Positions 1-11,900 of a stretch of 58,372 nt of DNA are shown here, in pieces. Numbering within the stretch: position 1 is the stretch's first letter; each line of letters begins with the position of its first letter. The position numbers were made by a program, and so were the translations under genes. The DNA is from Chromera velia (taxonomy: Eukaryota > Sar > Chromeraceae): positions 1 to 58,372 of the forward strand of contig JAHBMJ010004664.1 of the NCBI GenBank assembly GCA_018398765.1, read 5' to 3'. Under the pieces are notes generated by a model. That model ran no database searches and was not told the DNA's origin. It saw nothing but the letters and a program-made list of their open reading frames with translations.

Positions 1-830
1 CTCTCTCCCTCTCTCCCTCTTTTCTCTCCTCATGCCTTTTTCTATGAGTTCTTCATTCACTCTTTCTGTCATGTGCTCTCTCTCTCTCTCTTTCTCTCTA
101 TGTATGTATGTGTGTGTGTGTGTATGTGTGTGTGTATGTGTGTGTGTATGCATCCGTAACCGTACGTGTCCGTATGTCACAGTATCTATGTCTGTGTCGA
201 TGTACGCCAGTGTCCACAAGCTGATGCAAGCATGTTTGGTTATGTGTATACATCATTGTCTGTTTGACTTCTTTCTCCCCTCCTTCCCTCCCCTTCTCTC
301 CCTATATCTCTCTCTATCTGTCCCTCTGTTTCTGCTCTGACATCGACTTGGAGTCCTCTCGGCACCTTCCTTTCCGCCTCCTCCCGGTATTTCCCCTTCC
401 TCCCTGTTTCATCTTCGCTTTCTCTTTTGTTTTTCTCCATTTATCTCTCCTTTAAATTGTCTCAATCCTGTGTACGTTTGCTCCGTTTTTCTTTCTCTTA
501 ATCCCGTCATGCAGACTCTCTACTGCGACTTTCTCTTTAGACTCGCTTCTCTCCTCCCTATAGTGACTGTCCCCTCCTCTTTCTGTATGATCCCCAAAGC
601 TCCCTAGCCAAGCTTTTTTTACCTACTCTCCTCCCCCCTTCTTTTTTTCTTCTCTCTCGGAGTCTTTTTTCTGTCTCTTTCTTCTCTTTTTGACTCTTCA
701 CTGAAGGAAATCCTCCACTGAAATTATACACCTTTCTTTTCTCTCTGTTGCCATATGAATTACTCTTTCCTTTCTAATCGCTATGCCATTGGTTTAAGCC
801 GCATGAATCTTGTGTGATGGTATGTATACA
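1..830. repeat. CT/TG-rich low-complexity DNA, no gene seen
   Basis: The plus strand is strongly pyrimidine-rich: CT runs near 1-30 and 78-100, (TG)n near 108-150, and T/C tracts to about 700. Short open frames here are Ser/Leu/Phe or Cys/Val homopolymer-like and carry no recognisable domain. It could be an intron or a 3' flank of a gene lying left of the window, because introns elsewhere in the window have this composition. Nothing in it fixes a coding exon. Confidence 0.6.
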
Positions 831-1810
831 GCTGCATTCCTTCCTGATTTGAAAGTTATAGATTGATAAGCAACGACCTGCGCCAATAGGATTCGCTTTA
901 GATGTAACCCCCAGCCCGGGATATCATTTTTGCTTGAAGTTTACGTGTTTCCATGCACATGCATGTAAATGATAGCTAAACTGTACCGAAATATTTAACT
1001 TTAAAACACTTGTATCAGCTGCTGGGTTCGACGCACGCGCGCTATAGAGCTGGGTGTGCGCAAGCTGTTTTGAAGTTAGATCCCAGGCCGGCTTCTTTTT
1101 AAAAAATTCAGTGACATGCATTTATGAAAAATAATTTAAAAATTTAATTTGTTCAGCACTTAAAGCACGGATCTGAGTCGGATCATCTGATAAAGCAGTT
1201 TTTTTGTTTTTATTACTAATTAATAGACTATTAAATATTTTGTAAAAAAAATGTATATAATTAACTTTTAAACCACCATAAACCACTCAGTCCAGATAAA
1301 TTAGATTTCAAAGGAATTTAAGATTGCATGACAGTGTATTAGTTTCTACAAAATGTGCCATATTGTATATGACTGATATAGTCATATTATATTTTTTTGT
1401 AAATAATTAGTTGATGAATAAATAATGTATGATCATCTCTTTCATTCTCAATTATATGATATTAGGTGGAAGATTTTAAATTTAGGCTAAAATTTAGGTT
1501 TTTTTGAATGAATTAAGATAAAAGTTCGACTTGAGGGCAAAAGTCCACTTTTAAAGGCACAAGCCTTTTTATCACAAAGTTATAGAGGTTTAAAGTCATT
1601 TCGCTACTATAGGTTCTAAAAAGACAAAAGCCTAGGTTCAGTAACTTTTTTTAGAACCTAAGAGAACCTTATAGAACCTTATATAACTTTACTTCTACTG
1701 AGTTCTAATGCTTAAAAACGTTTTTTAACGTTTAAGTTTCTTACATAAACGATAGTTTTCTTCATTCACTTCATTTTTAAAGCTAGTCTGAAAGCACATC
1801 CCCAGTCTAG
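831..1810. other. AT-rich intergenic DNA, probably transposon-derived
   Basis: Base composition changes from CT-rich to AT-rich at about 830. No coding segment is seen. A block near 1635-1662 (GGTTCAGTAAC then TTAGAACCTAAG) recurs in the same orientation, with a few changes, at 2551-2578. The pair flanks the decayed frame at 1811-2347 and resembles internal or terminal direct repeats of an old element. Confidence 0.5.
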
Positions 1811-2347
1811 GACGATTTATTGGTGATTGAGGTCAGACACTACGATGCGGAGAAGGAAGATGGGTCTAGCTATGTGGGGTACGTCCGATTCGGAATTGAG
1901 TTGCGTTCCAACACGTATGCAACAGCAGGAAAACAGAAGAAAGACTTCGTCGTCTGAATAGGAAAGAATGAAGTTCTTCAGTGTGTGAAGTTTGTAGAGC
2001 ATTGTGAAGGTTTCCACTTTACAGATGTAAAACAGATGAAAGTCAATTTGGAGAAGAAAGGGGGGGCTGAGAAAAAAAAGAAGCAGAGTGGTGCCGCTGC
2101 CGCTTAGACTTCACCTGCAGGGGGCAGTGCTTCCAAAAGAAAGTCTGAGGGTGGAGCTACTCCTGCGGCTGATGCTCCAAAGACTCAAAAAGGGAAGGGG
2201 GCAAGGGAAGGGGGTAAACAATAGGCAGAAGGAGAAAAAAAAGACAGCCACCGCTGTCATTCAGTTTTGTCATCCAGGCCTCATCCTGCAGTTCTAAACG
2301 AAAGTCCGGGCGGCGTTGCGGCTCTAAGCTGCGGCTGCTGTTCATAG
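1811..2347 (+). pseudogene. Decayed open frame, unknown protein, three in-frame stops
   Basis: One reading frame runs for 178 codons with only three internal stops: TGA at 1955-1957, TAG at 2105-2107 and TAG at 2222-2224. It ends at TAG 2345-2347, and a TAG (1808-1810) lies immediately before it. The translated pieces are protein-like. First comes a mixed-composition segment starting DLLVIEVRHYDAEKEDG. A second segment contains CVKFVEHCEGFHFTDVKQMK. Then follows a Lys/Ala/Gly-rich tail (EKKGGAEKKKKQSGAAAA, then SASKRKSEGG). No family is recognised. It lies inside AT-rich DNA just left of a transposon end, so a dead transposon protein or a captured host-gene fragment is most likely. Confidence 0.5.
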
Positions 2348-2904
2348 TTTAGGCAATGAGGGAGGGGGATAGGAGGGAGGTGACGGCTAGGGCGCGAAGA
2401 AAGACAAAAACACAGTTTTAAACACTGATTGTCTCATCAGTTTACAAGCGTTCCTGGTCGGTTTGATCATATTTCTATTAAGAAAAGGCCGGTTTAAGGT
2501 GGTTTCAGCAGGTTCGGGCAGGTTCTGAGGAAAAGGTTTTTAGAAACGGACGGTTCAGGAACTTTTCTTAGAACCTTAGGTGGCGAAACATCTATCATCT
2601 ATTATAACCTACCATAACCTGACTATAAATATTCAAAACCATGTTTTTTAAGCTTTTAAGAAGTTGTTTAATCATTTTGACTCTTAGGAACTTGATTTTA
2701 TTTGTTGAAAAATAGTGTTCTTAGTCTAAAACTTTGCTAGAACTTTTATATAACCACAAGCAGTGACACACCCTAGGTTACGGGTCTGATCGTATATACA
2801 ATGGTGCTGACATACCGGAACCGTGCATGCAATATCAGACGGACTGACTCCAAGAATGTAACATCTGATCAATTGAAAAGCATAGAACAAGGCATGAAAA
2901 CCGA
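2348..2904. other. AT-rich DNA between the decayed frame and the satellite
   Basis: No gene is seen. It contains the second copy of the AGAACCTTAG-type block (about 2551-2578) and, at 2762-2776, an end-like sequence matching the termini of the transposon inserted in the satellite. Satellite units begin at about 2905 with GGCTTAAAAAGAGACATGG. Confidence 0.5.
2762..2776. mobile_element. Right-terminal inverted repeat of an old DNA transposon
   Basis: AGTGACACACCCTAG differs by one base from AGTGATACACCCTAG, the right end of the intact element at 18,010-19,467. Its reverse complement begins CTAGGGT like that element's left end. A matching left end and target-site duplication were not found in 1-2760, so the left boundary is unknown. 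Confidence 0.55.
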
Positions 2905-5900
2905 CATAATGGCTTAAAAAGAGACATGGTTGACTTTTATCCCATCTTATTTGTATTGGGGGGCAATTATGGCATGAAAGGAGGCATGGTCGACTTTTGT
3001 CCCACCTTGTTTGTGTTAGGGTGCAGTTATGGCTTAAAAAGAGATATGGTCGACTTTTATCCCACCTTGTTTTTCTTAGGGTGCAGTTATGGCTTAAAAG
3101 GAGGCATGGTCGACTTTTGTCCCACCTTGTTTTTCTTAGGGTGCAATTATGGCTTAAAAGGAGGTATGGTCAACTTTTGTCCCACCTTGGTTTTGTTAGG
3201 GTGCACGTATGTATATAGCTTGAAAGGAGGCATGGTCGACTTTTGTCCAACTTTGTTTATGTTAGGGTGTAATTATAGCTTAAAAGGAGGCATGGTCAAC
3301 TTTTGTCCCACCTTGTTTATGTTAGAGCTAGGTGTTGGAGTGCAGTTATGGCTTGAAAGGAGGCATGGTCGACTTTTGTACCACCTTATTTAGGGTGCGA
3401 TTATGGCTTAAAAGGAGGCATGGTTGACTTTTATCCCACCTTGTTTATGATAGAGTGCAATTATGGCTTGAAAGGAAGCATGGTCGACTTTTGTCCTACA
3501 TGGTTTGTATTAGGGTGCAGTAATGGCTTGAAAGGAGGCATAGTCAAGTTTTGTCCCACCTTGTTTGTGTTAGGGTGCAGGTATGGCTTAAAAGGAGGCA
3601 TGCTCGACTTTTTTCCTACTTTGTTTCTGTTATGGTGCAATTAATATGGCTTGAAAGGAGGCATGGTCGACTTTTGTCCCATTTGGTTTGTGTAAAGGTG
3701 CAATTATGGCTTAAAAGGAGGCATGGTCGACTTTTGTCCGACTTTGTTTGTGTTAAGGTGCAATTATGGCTTAAAAGGAGGCATGGTCGACTTTTGTCCC
3801 ACCTGGTTTGTGTAAAGGTACAATTATGGCTTAAAAGGAGGCATGGTCAACTTTTGTCCCACATTGTTTGTGTTAAGGTGCAGTTATGGCTTAAAAGGAG
3901 GCATAGTCAAGTTTTATCCCACCGGGTTTGTGTTAAGGTGCAGTTATGGCTTAAAAGGAGGCATAGTCGACTTTTGTCCTACCTTGTTTGTATTACAGTG
4001 CAATTAATATGGCTTGAAAGAACACATGGTTGACTTTTGTCCTACATGGTTTATGTTAGGCTGCAACTATGGATTGAAAGGAGGCATGGTCGACTTTTGT
4101 TCGACTTTGTTTATGTTGGGGTGCAAGTATAGCTTAAAAGGAGGCATGGTCGACTTTTGTCCGACTTTGTGTTGTGGTGCGATTACGGCTTGAAAGGAGA
4201 CATGGTCGACTTTTGTCCCACCTTGTTTGTGTTAGGGTGCAGTTATGGCTTAAAAAGAGATATGGTCGACTTTTATCCCACCTTGTTTTTCTTAGGGTGC
4301 AGTTATGGCTTAAAAGGAGGCATGGTCGACTTTTGTCCCACCTTGTTTGTGTTAGGGTGCGATTGTGGCCTAAAAGGAGGCATGGTTGACTTTTGTCCCA
4401 TCTTGTTTGTGTTAAAGTGCAGTTATGGCTTAAAAAGAGGCATGGTTAACTTTTGTCTGACCTTGGTTTGTTTAGGGTGCGATTATGGCTTGAAAAGAGG
4501 CATGGTCGACTTTTGTCCCATGTGATGTATGTTAGGGTGCAGTTATAGCTTGAAAAGAGGCATGGTCGATTTTTGTCCTACCTTGGTTGTGTTAAGGTGC
4601 AATTATGGCTTAAAAGGAGGCATGGTCAACTTTTGTCCCACTTGGTTTGTGTTAGGGGGCAATTATGGCTTGAAAGGAGGTATGGTCGACTTTTATCCCA
4701 TCTTATTTATGGTGAGGTGCAGTTATGGCTTGAAAGGAGCATGGTCAACTTTTGATAGTCTTTTGTCCGACCTTGTTTGTGTTAAAGTGCAATTATACCT
4801 TGAAAGGAACGAGGCATGGTCATGCATGGTCGACTTTTATCCCATGTTATTTATGTTCTAGGATTATGTTACGGTGCAGTTATGGCTTGTCAATGAAAAG
4901 AGGCCTAGAAAAGAGGCATAGATAGGCATGGTCGACTTTTGTCCCATCTGGTTTGTATAAATTTTGGCTTGAAAGGAGGCATGGTCGACTTTTATCTAGA
5001 CTTTTGTCCCATATGGTTTGTATTAGGATGCAGTAATGGCTTGAAAGGAGGCATGGTCGACTTTTGTCCCACCTTGCTTATATTGGGGTGCGATTATGGC
5101 TTAAAAAGAGGCATGGTCAACTTTTGTCCGACTTCGTTTATGTTGGGGTGCAGTTCTGGCTTGAAAGGAGGCATGGTCGACTTTTGTTCCACCTCATTCA
5201 TAATTGGGTGCGATTATGGCTTAAAAGGAGGTATGGTCAACTTTTTCCTACCTAGTTTATGTAAGGGGGCAATTATGGCTTGAAAGGAGGCATGGTCGAC
5301 TTTTGTCCCACCTTAGTTGTATTGGGGTGCGATTATGGCTGAAAAAGAGGTATGGTCATCTTTTGTCTGACCTTTTTTTGTATTGGGGTGCAATTCTGGC
5401 TTGAAAGGAGGCATGGTCGACTTTTGACCCACCTTATTTGAATTAGGGTGCAGTTATGGCTTAAAAGGAGACGTGGTCGACTTTTGTCTCACCTTGGTTG
5501 TGTTAGAGTGAAATTATGGCTTAAAAGGAAGCATGGTCGACTTTTGTCCCACCTTGCTCTTATTGGGGTGCGATTGTGGCTTAAAAGGAGATATGGTCAA
5601 CTTTTATCCGACTTTGTTTGTGTTACAGTGCAATTATGGCTTGAAAGGAGGCATGTTCGACTTTTATCCCACCTTATTTATGATTGGGTGTGATTATGGC
5701 TTAAAAGGAGGCATGGTCGACTTTTGTCCCACCTTATTTATGATTGGGTGCGATTATGGCTTTAAAAAAGGCATGGTCGACTTTTCTCCCACCTGGACCG
5801 GTGAGCTGGTTTATGTTAGGGTGCTAGGTTAGGGTGCAATTCTGGCTTAAAAGGAGGTATGGTCGACTTTTGTCGGACCTTGTTTGTGTCAGGGTGCAAG

Positions 5901-8900
5901 TATAGCTTAAAAGGAGGCATGGTCAACTTTTGCTCGACCTTTTTTGTGTTAAGGTGCGATTATGGCTTAAAAGGAGGCATGGTCGACTTTTGTCCCACCT
6001 GGTTTATGTAAGGAGGCAATTATGGCTTGAAAGGAGGCATGGTCGACTTTTGTCTCACCTTGCTTGTGTTGGGGTACGATTATGGCTTAAAAGGAGGCAT
6101 AGTCAACTTTTATCCCACATTGTTTATATTAGGTGCAATTATGGCTTGAAAGGAGGCATGGTCGACTTTTGTCCCACCTTATTTATGATTGGGTGCGATT
6201 ATGGCTTAAAAGGAGGCATGGTCGACTTTTGTCCCACCTTATTTGTGTTAGGATGCGATTATGGCTTAAAAAGAGACATGGTCGACTTTTTTCCCACCTG
6301 GACCGGTGAGCTGATTTGTGTTATAGTGCTAGGTTAGGGTGCAATTATGGCTTGAAAGGAGGTATGGTTGACTTTTGTCGGACCTTGTTTGTGTTAGGGT
6401 ACAATTATAGCTTAAAAGGAGGCATAGTCGACTTTTGTCCCTCCTTGGTTATGTTAAAGTACAGTTAATATGGCTTGAAAGGAGGTATGGTCGACTTTTG
6501 TCTGACCTTGGTTTGGTTAGGGTACGATTATGGCTTGAAAAGAGGCATGGTCAACTTTTGTCCCACCTTGTTTGTGTCAGGGTGCAGTTATGGCTTAAAA
6601 GGAGGCATGGTCGACTTCTGTCCCATATTGTTTGTATTAGGGTGAAATTGTGGCTTAAAAGGAGGCATGGTCGACTTTTGTCCCACCTTGCTTGTGTTGG
6701 GGTGCGATTATGGCTTAAAAGGAGGCATGGTCAACTTTTGACCCACCTCATTTATAATTGGGTGCGATTATGCCTGAAAAAGAGGCATGGTCGACTTTTG
6801 TCCGACTTTGGTTATGATGGGGTGTAAGTATGGCTTAAAAGGAGGCATGGTCAACTTTTGTCCCACCTTGCTTGTGTTGGGGTGCGATTATGGCTTAAAA
6901 GGAGGCATGGTCAACTTTTGTCCGACTTTGTTTGTGTTGCGGTGCAATTATGGTTTGAAAGGAGATATGGTCGACTTTTGTTCCACCTTATTTATGATTA
7001 GATGCGATTATGGCTTAAAAAGAGGCATGGTCGACTTTTCTCCCACCTAGACCGGTGAGCTGGTTTGTGTTAGGGTGCTAGGTTAGGGTGCAATTATAGC
7101 TTGAAAGGAGGTATGGTCAACTTTTGTCGGACCTTGTTTGTATTAGGGTACAATTATAGCTTGAAAGGAGGCATGGTCGACTTTTGTCTGACCTTGGTTT
7201 GGTTGGGGTGTGATTATGGCTTGAAAAGAGGCATGGTCAAAGTCAATTTTTGTCCCACCTTGTTTGTGTTAGAATGCAGTTATGGCTTGAAAGGAGGCAT
7301 GGTCAACTTTTGTCCGACTTTGTTTGTGTTGTGGTGCGATTATGGCTTAAAAGGAGGCATGGTCGACTTTTGTCCCACTTGGTTTATATAAAGGGGCAAT
7401 TATAGCTTAAAAGGAGGCATGGTCAACTTTTGTTCGACTTTGTTTGTGTTGTGGTGCGATTATGGCTTGAAAGGAGGCATGGTCGATTTTTGACCCACGT
7501 CATTCATGATTGGGTGCGATTATGGCTTAAAAGGAGGCATGGTCGACTTTTGTCCCACCTGGTTTATGTAAGGGGGCAATTATGGCTTGAAAGGAGGCAT
7601 GGTCAACTTTTGTTCGACTTTGTTTGTGTTGTGGTGCGATTATGGCTTGAAAGGAGGCATGGTCAACTTTTGTCCCACCTTGCTTATATTGGGGTGCAAT
7701 TATGGCTTAAAAGGAGGCATGGTCGACTTTTGACCTACCTCATTCATGATTGGGTGCGATTATGGCTTAAAAGGAGGCATGGTCGACTTTTGTCTCACCT
7801 TGCTTGTGTTGGGGTGCGATTATGGCTTAAAAGGAGGAATGGTCAACTTTTGTCCGACTTTGTTTATGGTATGGTGCGATTATGGCTTAAAAGGAGGCAT
7901 GGTCGACTTTTGTCCCACATCATTTATGATTGGGTGCGAGTATGGCTGAAAAGGAGGCATGGTTGACTTTTGTCCCACCTGGTTTGTGTAAGGGGGTAAT
8001 CATGGCTTGAAAGGAGGCATGGTCGACTTTTGTCCCACCTTGCTTGTGTTAGGGTGCGATTATGGCTTAAAAAGAGGCATGGTCAACTTTTGTCCCATAT
8101 TGTTTGTGTTACGGTGCGATTATAGTTTGAAAGGAGACATGGTTGACTTTTGTTCCACCTTGTTTATGTTGAGGTGCGATGATGGCTTAAAAAGAGGCAT
8201 GGTCGACTTTTCTCCCACCTAGACCGGTGAGCTAGTTTGTTTTAGGGTGCTACGTTAGGGTGCAATTATGGCTTGAAAGGAGGCATGGTCGACTTTTGTC
8301 GGACCTTGTTTGTATTAGGGTACAATTATAGCTTAAAAGGAGGCATGGTCAACTTTTGTTCGACCTTATTTGTGTTAAGGTGCAGCTATGGCTTGAAAGG
8401 AGGCATGGTCGACTTTTGTCTGACCTTGGTTTGGTTGGGGTGCGATCATGGCTTGAAAAGAGGCATGGTCAACTTTTGTCCCAGCTTGTTTGTATTAGGG
8501 TACATTTATGGCTTGAAAGGAGGCATGGTCAACTTTTGTCCCACCTTGTTTGTGTTGGGGTACGATTATGGCTTAAAAGGAGGCATGGTCAACTTTTGTC
8601 CGACTTTGTTTATATTGGGGTGCAATTTTGGCTTGAAAGGAGGCATGGTCGATTTTTGACCCACGTCATTCATGATTGGGTGCGATTATGGCTGAAAAGG
8701 AGGCATGGTCGACTTTTGTCCCACCTGGTTTATGTAAAGGGGCAATTATGGCTTGAAAGGAGGCATGGTTGACTTTTGTCCCACCTTGCTTGTATTGGGG
8801 TGCAATTATGGCTTAAAAGGAGGCATGGTTGACTTTTGTCCGATTTTGTTTGTGTTGTGGTGCAATTATGGCTTGAAAGGAGGCATGGTCAACTTTTGTC

Positions 8901-11900
8901 CCACCTTATTTATGATTGGGTGCGATTATGGCTTAAAAGGAGGCATGGTTGACTTTTGTTCCACCTTGTTTGTGTTGGAGTGCGATTATGGCTTAAATAG
9001 AGGCATGGTCGACTTTTGTCCCACCTGGACCGGTGAACTGGTTTATGTTAGGGTGCTAGGTTAGGGTGCAATTATATCGGTTAAAAGGAGGCATGGTCAA
9101 CGTTTGTCGGACCTTGTTTATGTTAGGGTACAAGTATAGCTTAAAAGGAGGCATGGTCGACTTTTGTCCCACCTTGTTTGTGTTAAAGTGCAGTTATGGC
9201 TTGAAAAGAGGCATGGTTGACTTTTGTCTGACCTTGGTTTGTTTAGGGTACGATTATGGCTTGAAAAGAGGCATGGTCGGCTTTTGTCCCACCTTGTTTG
9301 TGTTAGGGTGAATTATGGCTTAAAAGGAGGCATGGTCGACTTTTGTCCCACATCATTTATGATTGGGTGCGAGTATGGCTGAAAAGGAGGCATGGTTGAC
9401 TTTTGTCCCACCTTGTTTGTGTTGGGGTGCGATTATAGCTTAAAAAGAGGCATGGTCAACTTTTCTCCCACCTGGACCGGTGAGCTGGTTTGTGTTAGGG
9501 TGCTAGGTTAGGGTGCAATTATATGGCTTAAAAGGAGGCATGGTTAACTTTTGTCGGACCTTGTTTATGTTGGGGTACAATTATAGCTCAAAAGGAGGCA
9601 TGGTCGACTTTTGTCCCACCTTGTTTGTGTTAAGGTGCAGTTATGGCTTGAAAGGAGGCATGGTTGACTTTTTCCCACCTTGGTTTGGTTGGGGTGCGAT
9701 TATGGCTTAAAAAGAGGCATGGTCAACTTTTGTCCCACCTTGTTTGTATTAGGGTGCAGTTATGGCTTGAAAAGAGGCATGGTCGACTTTTGTCCCACCT
9801 TGCTTGTGTTGAGGTGCAATTATGGCTTAAAAGAAGGCATGGTCAATTTTTGTCCGACTTTGTTTGTGTTGTGGTGCAATTATGGCTTGAAAGGAGGCAT
9901 GGTCGACTTTTGTCCCATCTCATTTATGATTGGGTGCGATTATGGCTTAAAAAGAGGCATGGTCGACTTTTGTCCCACCTTTAAAAGTTATTTATGATTG
10001 GGTGCGATTATGGTTTAAAAGGAGGCATGGTTGACTTTTGTCTCACCTTGTTTATATTAGGGTGCAGTTATGGCTTGAAAGGAAGCATGGTCGACTTTTG
10101 TCCCACATTGTTTGTGTTGGGATGCATTTATGGCTTGAAAGGAGGCATAGTCGACTTTTGTCCCACCTTGTTTGAGTTAGGGTGCAGTTATGGCTTAAAA
10201 GGAGGCATGGTCGACTTTTGTCCCACCTTGGTTATGTTAGGGTGAAATTATGGCTTAAAAAGAGACATGGTCAACTTTTGTCCGGCTTTGTTTGTGTTAG
10301 AGTGCGATTATGGCTTGAAAGGAGGCATGGTCGACTTTTGTCCCACCTTTCTTGTGTTAAGGTGAAATTATGGCTTAAAAAGAGGCATGGTCGACTTTTG
10401 TCCCACCTTGTTTGTGTTAGGATGCGATTGTGGCTTAAATGAAGGCATGGTCGACTTTTGTGCCACCTTGCATGTTTGTGTTAAGGTGCAGTTATGGCTT
10501 AAAAGGAGACGTGGTTGACTTTTGTCCCACCTTGGTTTGGTTAGCGTGTGATTATGGCTTGAAAAGAGGCATGGTCGATTTTTGTCCCACGTTGTTTGTG
10601 TTAGGGTGCAGTTATGGCTTGAAAGGAGGCATGGTCGACTTTTGTCCCACATTGTTTGTATTGGGGTGCATTTATGGCTTAAAAGGAGGCATGGTCAACT
10701 TTTGTCCGACTTTGTTTGTATTAGGATGCAATTCTGGCTTATAAAAAGGCATGGTCGACTTTTGACCCACCTCATTCATGATTGGGTGCGATTATGGCTT
10801 AAAAGGAGGTATGGTCGACTTTTGTTCCACCTGGTTCATATAAGGGGGCAATCATGGCTTGAAAAGAGGCATGGTTGACTTTTGTCCCACCTTGCTTGTG
10901 TTGAGGTGCGATTATGGCTTAAAAGGAGGCATGGTCAACTTTTGTCCCACTTTGCTTATATTGGGGTGCGAGTATGGCTTGAAAGGAGGCATGGTCAACT
11001 TTTGTCCCACCTTGCTTATATTGGGGTGCAATTATGCCTTAAAAGGAGGCATGGTCAACTTTTGTCCAACTTTGTTTATGTTGTGGTACGATTATGGTTT
11101 GAAAGGAGGCATGGTCAATTCTTGTCCGACTTTGTTCGTGTTAGGGTGCAATTCTGGCTTGTAAGGAGGTATGGTCGACTTTTGACCTACCTCATTGATG
11201 ATTGGGTGCGATTATGGCTTAAAAGGAGGCATGGTCGACTTTTGTCCCACCTGGTTTATGTAAGGGGGTAATCATGGCTTGAAAGGAGGCATGGTCGACT
11301 TTTGTCCTACCTTGCTTGTGTTAGGGTGCGATTATGGCTTAAAAGGAGGCATGGTCAACTTTTGTTCGACTTTGTTTGTGTTACGGTGGGATTATGGTTT
11401 GAAAGGAGACATGGTCGACTTTTGTTCCACCTTATTTATGTTGGGGTGCGATGATGGCTTAAAAAGAGGCATGGTCGACTTTTCTCCCACCTAGACCGGT
11501 GAGCTAGTTTGTGTTAGAGTGCTAGGTTAGGGTGCAATTATGGCTTGAAAGGAGGTATGGTCGACTTTTGTCGGACCTTGTTTGTATTAGGGTACAATTA
11601 TAGTTTAAAAGGAGGCATGGTCGAGTTTTGTCCGACCTTGTTTGTATTAAGGTGCAGTTATGGCTTGAAAGGAGGCATGGTCGACTTTTGTCTGACCTTG
11701 GTTTGGTTAGGGTGCGATTATGGCTTGAAAAGAGGCATGGTCAACTTTTGTCCCACCTTGCTTTTATTGGGGTGCAATTATGGCTTAAAAGGAGGCATGG
11801 TCAACTTTTGTCCGACTTTGTTTGTGTTGTGGTGCAATTATGGCTTGAAAGGAGGCATGGTCAACTTTTGTCCCACCTTATTTATGATTGGGTGCGATTA

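Noticed and set aside
1635-2578. Direct repeats at 1,635 and 2,551 as LTRs of a retrotransposon
   Set aside because: Similarity covers only about 30 bp, with no primer-binding site, polypurine tract or reverse-transcriptase motif.
10368-10652. Minus-strand 94-aa ORF
   Set aside because: It is the antisense of the satellite unit, open for the same periodic reason.
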